NCBI GenBank assembly: GCA_900553895.1
Contig: USFB01000055.1
Coordinates: 1-7,254, forward strand
From: an uncultured bacterium
Lineage (GTDB): Bacteria > Cyanobacteriota > Vampirovibrionia > Gastranaerophilales > Gastranaerophilaceae
Direction of reading: 5' to 3'
DNA: 7,254 nucleotides
Under the pieces are notes generated by a model. The model saw only the letters and a list, made by a program, of their open reading frames with translations, was not told the origin of the DNA and ran no database searches. Shown one piece after another: positions 1-5,788 of this stretch (positions within the stretch are counted from its first letter, which is position 1; each line of letters opens with the position of its first letter). Made by a program: the position numbers and the translations under genes.

Positions 1-2
1 GT

Positions 3-458
3 GCATGGATTGATAAGGTTCATGCCATGCATCCTGATTGCACATTTTCAGTAGAGACTAAGATTGACGGTTTAAGCATGAGCTTAAGATATGTAAAAGA
101 AGCAGATGGGAAGCTGCATTTGCAGTTGGCAGAGACAAGAGGAGACGGTCTTATTGGTGAGGATGTAACAGCTAATGCAAGGGTAGTGGGGGATGTGTTA
201 CAGGTTATTGACCTTCCTTATGATTCACTAGAACTTCGAGGCGAAGTGTATATGAGCCATGAAGATTTTGAAAAATATATACAAGAAAATTCTGATACTC
301 CTATTGTAGAAATGGATACCGTTGAAGGCAAAAAAGGTGGTAAAGTTTTATTAACTATACACTTTGTTAATTGTTCTTTTATCTGCTTTGAAATCTTGTT
401 GTGTATTTACACCAAGCGGTCTTATCATTCGGCTGATTCTCCTTCATACGCTATTTAA
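3..458 (+). CDS. ligA: 5'-truncated DNA ligase (LigA) fragment fused in frame to an IS30 transposase fragment
   Basis: The frame is open from the left edge; the first ATG inside is at 27, but ligase similarity begins before it, so the true start lies outside. NAD-dependent DNA ligase seals nicks through an enzyme-AMP intermediate. Counting from the ATG at 27, the visible adenylation-domain motifs are ETKIDGLS (residues 10-17, with K12 as the expected AMP-accepting lysine), TRGDG (37-41), GEDVTAN (44-50) and RGEVYM (71-76). A normal LigA continues to an NPRN-AAG-LRQ segment, then OB-fold, zinc, HhH and BRCT domains. Here the protein changes at about residues 82-86 into IS30-type transposase sequence and stops at 458. 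A full ligase is about 650-700 residues, so this remnant cannot be functional. The ligase part resembles Clostridia-type LigA more than what I would expect for the rest of the window; that is an impression from memory. A misjoined assembly is an alternative. Confidence 0.75.
   Translation, partial: AWIDKVHAMHPDCTFSVETKIDGLSMSLRYVKEADGKLHLQLAETRGDGLIGEDVTANARVVGDVLQVIDLPYDSLELRGEVYMSHEDFEKYIQENSDTPIVEMDTVEGKKGGKVLLTIHFVNCSFICFEILLCIYTKRSYHSADSPSYAI
276..458 (+). pseudogene. IS30-family transposase remnant (start of DDE domain)
   Basis: The translated segment TPIVEMDTVEGKKGGKVLL (nt 297-353) followed by TIHFVNCSF matches the start of the catalytic domain of IS30-family transposases. In that family the first catalytic aspartate lies in an E-M-D-(T/S)-V-E-G motif; here it is the codon at 315-317. 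The N-terminal helix-turn-helix part is absent because the frame upstream is ligase. After about position 380 the expected AFLR...S-VI continuation is not readable, although the downstream residues and the +1 frame keep a vague resemblance, as if the sequence had decayed or frameshifted. No later catalytic D or E motif and no terminal inverted repeat were found. The remnant is about 35 recognisable residues of a transposase that is normally about 300-400. Confidence 0.65.
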
Positions 459-489
459 TAACTCGTAAAAAATTTTATTTGCGCATTTG

Positions 490-550
490 TTTACATTTTT
501 TTACATTTAATCTGGCAAGTGTAATTATAACACGAAAAATTTGCGTGTTA
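490..550. repeat. Tandem TTTACATTT motifs and a TAACACG/CGTGTTA palindrome
   Basis: TTTACATTT occurs at 490-498 and again at 500-508, one helical turn apart. Just downstream TAACACG (528-534) and CGTGTTA (544-550) form a perfect 7-bp inverted repeat around a 9-nt AT-rich centre. Between them TATAAC (526-531) resembles a -10 box, but its distance from either TTTACA is not a standard promoter spacing. The arrangement could be a regulator site or simply AT-rich spacer. No T-run follows the hairpin, so it is not a terminator. Confidence 0.3.
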
Positions 551-618
551 AGTTTATACTTTTGTAACGAATATTTATTGTTAGTGGTTTAAAACTTTTT
601 ATTGTAGTAGAATTCGTA

Positions 619-624
619 CATAAT
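619..624 (+). promoter_or_regulatory. Possible -10 element for the 265-aa protein gene
   Basis: CATAAT matches the consensus -10 at five of six positions and lies 32 nt before the ATG at 657, a plausible leader length. The -35 position 17 bp upstream reads TTTTTA (596-601), only a weak match. The call rests mainly on position. Confidence 0.3.
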
Positions 625-656
625 ATGTGTATCCCAAATGACAAGAGGTATCAGTA

Positions 657-1454
657 ATGCAAATCAACAAAATCGACTCTACACCAAATTTTAGCGCAAA
701 ATTAAACCTTGCTGGTGTAGGTAAAAAACATTGGAATTTAAGTGATACAGAAATTAAATCACTAACTGAAAAAGCGAGAGAAATTGGACACAACAAAGAC
801 ACAATTACTCTTAATATTGGAAAATTTGAGAAGTTTGATCACAGAGATGCAATAAAAAATCAACAAGAATTTAATGATAATGTTGGGTTTGCAACTTTAT
901 ACGGTTCAAGTCGTGAAATAAGCGCAGATTACATAATTAACGGCAAAGCTGAAAGTCAAGAACTTGCTAGCTATGTTGCTGGCTCTTCTGACAAACTTGA
1001 AAAGCCTTATCGTTTGTTGTTTGGTTGGTTAAGCAAAGTAGCAGATATTCTTCCAAACGAATTGCATAAAGAAAGAAAATTTCAAAGCACAGAAAGTTTG
1101 AAATCTTTATTAGATAACTATAAAGAAAACGTTAAAAATGTGAGTGATTACCTTTTCAAGGGTGCTGATTCTAAGAAAGTAAGCGAACATCTTAATGACG
1201 TTAAAAAATTGAGTGACGCAAATAACGCTTACATGATTGATAGAAATACACTTGATTTGGCTTATACAAACAAATTGCATCAAGTTGGTTTAGAAGGTTT
1301 TAGGGTTAAACCTTATACGGAGGAACTTATCTCAAGAGCGCATGTAAATTCTGCGGAAGAGTATTTGAAAGTTAGAAAAAATCCGAGTGAATTTACGGAA
1401 TTACAGAAACGAGAACAAACGCTTTTAAATATGGCAGAAGATTTGAATAAGTAG
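657..1454 (+). CDS. Hypothetical protein, 265 aa, with N-terminal NFSAKL motif
   Basis: I do not recognise a family. The start is supported by AAGAGG at 643-648, 8 nt before the ATG, and a strong terminator follows 17 nt after the stop. The protein is hydrophilic and Lys/Asn/Glu-rich. It has no evident signal peptide or membrane segment and only scattered sequence features. It begins MQINKIDSTPNFSAKLNLAG; a short Asn-Phe-x-(A/G)-Lys motif about ten residues in is something I recall at the N-termini of many uncharacterised proteins of Gastranaerophilales, but I cannot verify this here. Residues about 45-60 look beta-prone, and about 125-185 and 210-262 look mostly helical. It appears to be a single-gene unit: upstream lies the broken ligase/transposase frame, downstream a gene-poor gap. 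Codon use matches aspS and metG, so I take it as a resident gene. No function is assigned. Confidence 0.8.
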   Translation: MQINKIDSTPNFSAKLNLAGVGKKHWNLSDTEIKSLTEKAREIGHNKDTITLNIGKFEKFDHRDAIKNQQEFNDNVGFATLYGSSREISADYIINGKAESQELASYVAGSSDKLEKPYRLLFGWLSKVADILPNELHKERKFQSTESLKSLLDNYKENVKNVSDYLFKGADSKKVSEHLNDVKKLSDANNAYMIDRNTLDLAYTNKLHQVGLEGFRVKPYTEELISRAHVNSAEEYLKVRKNPSEFTELQKREQTLLNMAEDLNK

Positions 1455-1471
1455 ATTAAAATAAGTATTTT

Positions 1472-1505
1472 AAAAGTGGTGCGTCTAATGACGCACCACT
1501 TTTTT
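1472..1505 (+). terminator. Rho-independent terminator after the 265-aa protein gene
   Basis: AAAAGTGGTGCGTC (1472-1485) pairs perfectly over 14 bp with GACGCACCACTTTT (1490-1503) around the loop TAAT. A run of six T covers 1500-1505. The stop codon is at 1452-1454. The GC-rich core and T-run make this a strong call. The A-run on the other side could also let it act in the minus direction. Confidence 0.92.
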
Positions 1506-1842
1506 AGTGATTAAATAGTTATTAAAAAGCTGGATTTTTGTGCTAATCAGCAAGTTTATGCTACGCACTCTGCTTTCTACTTCAAACTGGTAGTCATACT
1601 TTGAGAAAGACCTTGCGTTTCAATCCCCATTAGTAATCCTTCTTATGTCTTTCGACAACATGTTCTTTTCTTTTTGCTTACTTGCTTGGTTGCTCGCAAT
1701 AAACGTGTCTCCGCCTTAACAATTTCAAAACAAGGTTTTTCATTGTTAATGGCTACGCACTCTGCTCGCAATCCGCTTTTCTTTCAGCAAAGAAAAAGTA
1801 GAAAGCTTTACAATCCACCCCCTTTTTGTTAGGATTTAGGAA
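1506..1842. repeat. Gene-poor gap with short direct repeats and degenerate sequence
   Basis: No convincing gene is present. GCTACGCACTCTGCT occurs at 1560-1574 and 1752-1766, and TGCTCGCAAT at 1691-1700 and 1763-1772. TTTTCTTT (1777-1784) and AAAGAAAA (1789-1796) form an 8-bp hairpin without a T-run. GCTGGATT (1529-1536) and AATCAGC (1545-1551) form a small bulged hairpin. On the minus strand a frame is open from 1715 to a TAG at 1485-1487 except for one TGA at 1620-1622; its translation looks mildly protein-like, without a family I can name. The repeated 15-mers suggest a dispersed repeat or a decayed element rather than a unique regulatory leader. Confidence 0.5.
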
Positions 1843-1848
1843 TATAAT
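1843..1848 (+). promoter_or_regulatory. -10 element of the aspS promoter
   Basis: TATAAT is a perfect consensus -10. The corresponding -35 region is C/T-rich (about 1820-1826) with no good TTGACA match, so an activator or flanking contacts may contribute. The predicted transcription start is near 1855, giving a leader of about 20 nt to a TTG start at 1875. That is too short for a T-box or other leader control. Confidence 0.6.
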
Positions 1849-1874
1849 AGAAAAATTATAGGGAGATGAATAAA

Positions 1875-3650
1875 TTGAAAACCAGAATGAAAACAAACAA
1901 TTGCGGTGAATTAAACCTAAGCAATTTGAATGAAGAAGTTACATTATCCGGCTGGGTTTCTACTGTTAGAGATTTAGGCGGCATTTTGTTTATTGAATTA
2001 AGAGATAGAAGCGGATTTTTCCAATTGGTTGCAAATCCACAAGTAAACCCTGACGTACATAAAATCTTCGAAAAAGTTAGAAGCGAATATGTAATTATGG
2101 TTAAAGGTAAAATTACAAAAAGACCTGAAGAAACTTATAACGAAAAATATCCTACGGGTCAAGTTGAAATGTACCCTGAATCAGTTGAAATTTTGGCTGA
2201 ATCAAAAGTTTTACCTTTCGTTCTTGGCGATGAAAGCGTTTCAGAAGATATCAGACTTAAATACAGATATTTAGATATCAGAAACGAAAAAATGTTACAC
2301 AACTTGAAAACAAGACACAACATTGTTCAAGCTGTTAGAAATTATTTAAACAATCAAGACTTTATGGAAGTTGAAACACCTATCTTGATTAAAACAACTC
2401 CTGAAGGTGCAAGAGATTACTTAGTTCCATCTCGTGTTCAAGAAGGTAAATTCTTCGCACTTCCTCAATCACCACAAATCTTCAAACAATTGTTGATGGT
2501 TGGCGGTATTGAAAAATATTATCAAGTTGCAAAATGCTTCCGTGATGAAGACTTGAGAGCTGACAGACAACCTGAATTCACTCAAATTGACATGGAAATG
2601 TCATTTGTCGAACAACCTGACGTTATCAAGGTTGTTGAAGGCTTGTTAGTTGATGCGTTCAAAGCAGCGGGTGTAGATATTCACCCTCCATTTGCTCAAA
2701 TCACTTGGCAAGAAGCAATGGACAGATTTGGTTCTGATAAACCTGATACAAGATTTGGTTTAGAGTTATTTGATATTGGCGATATTATTTTGCAATCTAA
2801 CTTTGATATCGTTAAAAAGACTCTTGAAAACGGCGGTATTGTTCGTGGTATCAGAATCCCTGGTGGTGCTAAATATTCAAGAAAAGATATTGATGATATT
2901 ACAAAACTTGCAGTATCATTTGGTGCTAAAGCATTAGCTAATATTATTTACTTGGAAGACGGTTCTGCAAAATCACCTGTATTGAAATTCGTTACAGAAG
3001 AACAAGCAAAACAAATTCAAGAAAGAGCCGGTGCAGAAGCAGGAGATATTATTTTCTTCGTGGCTGATAAACCAAAATTAGTTTACGATATTATGGGCAG
3101 ATTGAGATTGCACTTCGGAAAATCTTTGAACTTAATTGACGAAAACAAACACAACTTATTGTGGGTTGTAGACTTCCCAATGTTCGAATGGTCAGATGAA
3201 GAAGGCAGATTCATGGCAATGCACCATCCATTCACTTCTCCAAACTTGGCTGATTTAGATAAATTAGACAGTGGTGATTTAGGTAACGTAAAATCAATTG
3301 CTTACGATATCGTTTATAACGGAACTGAATTAGGTGGTGGTTCTGTAAGAATTCACTCATCTGAAGTTCAAAAGAAAATCTTCAAGGCATTGGGATTAAC
3401 AGAAGAAGAAGCAACCGAAAAATTCGGATTTATGGTTAATGCTCTTCAATACGGTACTCCACCACATGCCGGCTTAGCAATTGGTTTGGATAGATTAGTT
3501 GCATTACTTTGCAGAACTGATTCAATCCGTGACGTTATCGCATTCCCTAAAAATGCAAGTGCTAAGTGCTTGATGAGTGATGCTCCGGGTGAAGCTTCTT
3601 TGCAACAGTTGAGAGAATTGCACATCAAAAGTACAGTTAAAAAAGACTAA
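1875..3650 (+). CDS. aspS: Aspartyl-tRNA synthetase (AspRS)
   Basis: Class II synthetase charging tRNA-Asp with aspartate in the cytoplasm. The frame allows ATG at 1866, TTG at 1875 or ATG at 1887. I chose TTG because GGGAG (1861-1865) touches the 1866 ATG but is 9 nt from 1875, the same spacing as the other genes here; 1887 aligns with the usual MxT-x-x-CG-x-L beginning and remains possible. Numbering from 1866: N-terminal OB-fold (about 10-115); catalytic core with FMEVETPILIKTTPEGARDY (166-185); QSPQIFKQ (201-208); motif 2 FRDEDLRADRQPEFTQ (225-240); bacterial GAD insertion (about 310-420); motif 3 GLAIGLDRL (536-544, R543). Length about 590 is standard. Leu37 in RDLGG corresponds to the position that is Leu in discriminating AspRS and His in non-discriminating ones, which hints at strict tRNA-Asp use. 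It is a single-gene unit with its own promoter and terminator. Confidence 0.96.
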   Translation: MKTRMKTNNCGELNLSNLNEEVTLSGWVSTVRDLGGILFIELRDRSGFFQLVANPQVNPDVHKIFEKVRSEYVIMVKGKITKRPEETYNEKYPTGQVEMYPESVEILAESKVLPFVLGDESVSEDIRLKYRYLDIRNEKMLHNLKTRHNIVQAVRNYLNNQDFMEVETPILIKTTPEGARDYLVPSRVQEGKFFALPQSPQIFKQLLMVGGIEKYYQVAKCFRDEDLRADRQPEFTQIDMEMSFVEQPDVIKVVEGLLVDAFKAAGVDIHPPFAQITWQEAMDRFGSDKPDTRFGLELFDIGDIILQSNFDIVKKTLENGGIVRGIRIPGGAKYSRKDIDDITKLAVSFGAKALANIIYLEDGSAKSPVLKFVTEEQAKQIQERAGAEAGDIIFFVADKPKLVYDIMGRLRLHFGKSLNLIDENKHNLLWVVDFPMFEWSDEEGRFMAMHHPFTSPNLADLDKLDSGDLGNVKSIAYDIVYNGTELGGGSVRIHSSEVQKKIFKALGLTEEEATEKFGFMVNALQYGTPPHAGLAIGLDRLVALLCRTDSIRDVIAFPKNASAKCLMSDAPGEASLQQLRELHIKSTVKKD

Positions 3651-3667
3651 GTTTTAAGTATATAAAG

Positions 3668-3698
3668 CGGGAGGTTAAATATATAACCTCCCGTTTTT
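3668..3698 (+). terminator. Rho-independent terminator of aspS
   Basis: CGGGAGGTTA (3668-3677) and TAACCTCCCG (3684-3693) form a perfect 10-bp stem around AATATA, followed by TTTTT (3694-3698). It begins 17 nt after the aspS stop. On the opposite strand the hairpin is followed by only a weak T-rich stretch, so termination of the small minus-strand gene here is possible but less certain. Confidence 0.92.
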
Positions 3699-3802
3699 AT
3701 TTTGAATAAAATTTTTCCTTACATTGTATAAATGAAAGTAGTTAATACAAATCTCGGACAGCAGTGCAATAATAATTGTCTCTCGCGAAACTTGGAACTT
3801 CT

Positions 3803-4105
3803 TTAACGAGGAATTACAAAACCCCAAAACGGTTTGCCGGCGTTGTCTATAATGCAAATATAAGAAACTTTTTGTTTGCGAACTTTTTTTACTTTAAAAT
3901 CTGCTTGACCGTAAATGATTTCTGAAATATAATTGTCGCCGATTTGTTGAGAACAAGAATTGCAAAATTCCTTCTTTGAACGAATTTTAACGTTCATGTT
4001 GTATTCTTTTGCGTATAAATCAACCAAAAAATCAGTGGCTTCTGTTGCAAACGCGCAAGTCGAACTTAATAAAATTAATAAACAAATAAATAACTTTCTC
4101 TTCAT
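3803..4105 (-). CDS. Small secreted hypothetical protein with CxxC motif (100 aa)
   Basis: I do not recognise a family. The frame could begin further upstream at 4156, but the ATG at 4103-4105 gives a textbook signal peptide: MKRK, a hydrophobic core LFICLLILLSSTC, and AFA before T21, a type I cleavage site. No lipobox precedes C17. The mature part is about 80 residues, basic and mostly beta-prone, with a C48-N-S-C51 pair, a further C84, and a Gly/aromatic-rich end GKPFWGFVIPR. This suggests a small exported protein in which the Cys pair could form a disulfide or bind a metal. No Shine-Dalgarno precedes the start; instead an extended -10 box sits 6 nt upstream, so the mRNA is predicted to be leaderless. 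It is divergent from metG and convergent with aspS. Confidence 0.7.
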   Translation of the reverse strand: MKRKLFICLLILLSSTCAFATEATDFLVDLYAKEYNMNVKIRSKKEFCNSCSQQIGDNYISEIIYGQADFKVKKVRKQKVSYICIIDNAGKPFWGFVIPR

Positions 4106-4111
4106 AGATTT

Positions 4112-4139
4112 ATCATAACATATAAAGTTCATGGTGCAA
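4112..4139 (-). promoter_or_regulatory. Extended -10 promoter for the small secreted protein
   Basis: Read on the minus strand: -35-like TTGCAC (4134-4139), a 16-bp spacer, then TGT-TATGAT, an extended -10 with the hexamer at 4112-4117. The expected transcription start, about 7 nt downstream, coincides with the A of the ATG at 4105, which would give a leaderless transcript. The -35 matches only three of six bases, but the TGn extension compensates. Confidence 0.5.
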
Positions 4140-4143
4140 AGAT

Positions 4144-4172
4144 TTGCGCCTGACAATTCTTAATGCTATAAT
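4144..4172 (+). promoter_or_regulatory. Promoter of metG (and probably proC)
   Basis: TATAAT (4167-4172) is a perfect -10 preceded by TGC, an extended -10. TTGCGC (4144-4149) lies 17 bp upstream as a partial -35. Transcription would start near 4179, giving a leader of about 32 nt that contains AAGGGG (4196-4201), 9 nt before the metG ATG. This promoter is back to back with the minus-strand one, the two -35 regions being 4 bp apart. Confidence 0.7.
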
Positions 4173-4210
4173 CGTTTTAACAAAATCAATAAAATAAGGG
4201 GATTTAAGAT

Positions 4211-5767
4211 ATGGCAAAATTTTATACAACAACAGCAATTGATTACGTAAACGGCGCGCCACACATTGGACACGCTTATGAAAAAATTCTAACCGATGTT
4301 ATTTACAGACACTATACTCAAAGATGTGAAGATACATATTTTCTAACAGGTACTGATGAACACGGTATTAAAATTCAAAAAACATCTGCAGAAAAAGGTG
4401 TTTCACCAAAAGAATTTTGCGATATGAACGCCAAAAAATTTCAGGAAGCTTGGAAGGCTTTAGATGTTGATTATTCTCAATTTATAAGAACAACAGATGA
4501 ACAGCACGAGAAAATCGTTCAAAAGATTTTCAAAAAGCTTGTAGATAAAGGTGATATTTATAAACACTCTTATACAGGACTTTATTGTTCAGGCTGTGAA
4601 GCATTTTTGAGCGAAAAAGATTTAACGGAAGACGGACTTTGTCCTGATCACCAAAAGAAACCTGAAGTTGTTGAAGAAGAAAATTACTTCTTTAAATTAA
4701 CAAAATACAAAGATGCAATTATTAAACATATCAAGACAAACCCTGATTTTATTATTCCTTCATTCCGTGCAAATGAAGTTTTGAACCAGTTAGAAAACAT
4801 TGAAGATATTTCTGTTTCTCGTGTTAATACAAACGTAAGCTGGGGTATTCCTGTATTAGACGACCCTTCACAAGTTATTTATGTTTGGATTGATGCGCTT
4901 TCAAATTATATTACTGCAATTGGTTATGACCCTGATGGAAGCGATGAAAAATTTGAAAGACTTTGGCCTGCTGATGTTCAGGTTATCGGAAAAGATATTT
5001 TGAAATTCCATAGTATTTATTGGTTAGCAATTCTAATGGCTTTGGACTTACCGCTTCCTAAACATATTTTGGCACACGGCTGGATTACTATTGACCAAAC
5101 TAAAATGTCAAAATCATTAGGTAATGTAATTTCTCCAACAAGCGTACTGGAAGCTTTCAACCTTGAGATTCCTGACCCATTCAGATACTATATGGCATCA
5201 GCTGCACCTTGCGGAAAAGATGGAAATTATTCGGATGAAGACTTCAAAGAAAAAGTAAATGCACATTTGGCAAATTCAATGGGCAACTTGTTAAACAGAA
5301 CTCTTTCAATGCTTGTTAAGTATTTTGAAGGTGATATTAAGCCTGAATTTTTAGGCAAAAATGAATTGGCTGAAAAAGCTTTAGAAACTGTTAAGGAAGT
5401 AAAACATCATTTTGATTATTTTGAAGTTCAAGAAGCTGCTCAAAAAATTATTGAATTAGTTGATGTTACGAATAAATACGTTACAGACAATGCGCCTTGG
5501 ACTTTGGCAAAAGAAGGTAATATGGAAAGATGCGGTGTTGTTTTAACTAATGTATTGCAAGTTATGACTGTTATTGCATCATTAATTTATCCGTACTGCC
5601 CAAATATTGCAAAAGCTATGTCTGAACAATTGTCTTATGATCTAAGTGTTAAATTGGATGACATTACTTGTGACAGCTTAAAAGCAGGACATTTGATTGA
5701 TAAAGAAAACATCAAACCTGTTTTCTTGAGAATGGATAGCGAATTGGCTGATAAGAAGAATAAATAA
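4211..5767 (+). CDS. metG: Methionyl-tRNA synthetase (MetRS)
   Basis: Class I synthetase that attaches methionine to initiator and elongator tRNA-Met in the cytoplasm. Signature HIGH is at residues 18-21 (PHIGHAYEK), GTDEHG at 47-52 and KMSKS at 298-302. The connective-peptide insertion has a single zinc knuckle: C126-S-G-C129 with C144-P-D-H147. NAPW (427-430) marks the anticodon-binding helical domain. At 518 aa it is the short form: it has no C-terminal tRNA-binding (Trbp111/EMAP-like) domain, and it ends with a lysine-rich tail. The ATG start follows AAGGGG by 9 nt and the protein begins directly with the catalytic fold (AKFYTTTAIDYVNG), so the start is secure. proC follows after 21 nt with no terminator between, which suggests one transcript. 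Confidence 0.97.
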   Translation: MAKFYTTTAIDYVNGAPHIGHAYEKILTDVIYRHYTQRCEDTYFLTGTDEHGIKIQKTSAEKGVSPKEFCDMNAKKFQEAWKALDVDYSQFIRTTDEQHEKIVQKIFKKLVDKGDIYKHSYTGLYCSGCEAFLSEKDLTEDGLCPDHQKKPEVVEEENYFFKLTKYKDAIIKHIKTNPDFIIPSFRANEVLNQLENIEDISVSRVNTNVSWGIPVLDDPSQVIYVWIDALSNYITAIGYDPDGSDEKFERLWPADVQVIGKDILKFHSIYWLAILMALDLPLPKHILAHGWITIDQTKMSKSLGNVISPTSVLEAFNLEIPDPFRYYMASAAPCGKDGNYSDEDFKEKVNAHLANSMGNLLNRTLSMLVKYFEGDIKPEFLGKNELAEKALETVKEVKHHFDYFEVQEAAQKIIELVDVTNKYVTDNAPWTLAKEGNMERCGVVLTNVLQVMTVIASLIYPYCPNIAKAMSEQLSYDLSVKLDDITCDSLKAGHLIDKENIKPVFLRMDSELADKKNK

Positions 5768-5788
5768 TCTTAAGAGAGGTGAATAAAA

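Noticed and set aside
599..802. Minus-strand open frame overlapping the start of the 265-aa gene
   Set aside because: Antisense shadow with no ribosome site; the plus-strand gene has a good start and terminator.
1617..1656. CRISPR array
   Set aside because: Only one repeat-like copy; there are no regularly spaced repeats or cas genes in the window.
1777..1796. Hairpin TTTTCTTT/AAAGAAAA as a terminator
   Set aside because: All but two of its pairs are A-T, and no T-run follows on either strand.
1506..1874. T-box or other riboswitch leader for aspS
   Set aside because: The perfect -10 at 1843-1848 leaves only a leader of about 20 nt, and no T-box core motif was seen upstream.
3446..3628. Minus-strand open frame within aspS
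   Set aside because: It is antisense to conserved motif 3 of AspRS and has no recognisable content.
3675..3857. Minus-strand open frame of 60 codons downstream of the secreted protein
   Set aside because: It overlaps the aspS terminator and the end of the secreted-protein gene, and has no support beyond being open.
4106..4156. Upstream start of the secreted protein at 4156
   Set aside because: It would put 17 residues before a textbook signal peptide and cover the predicted promoter.
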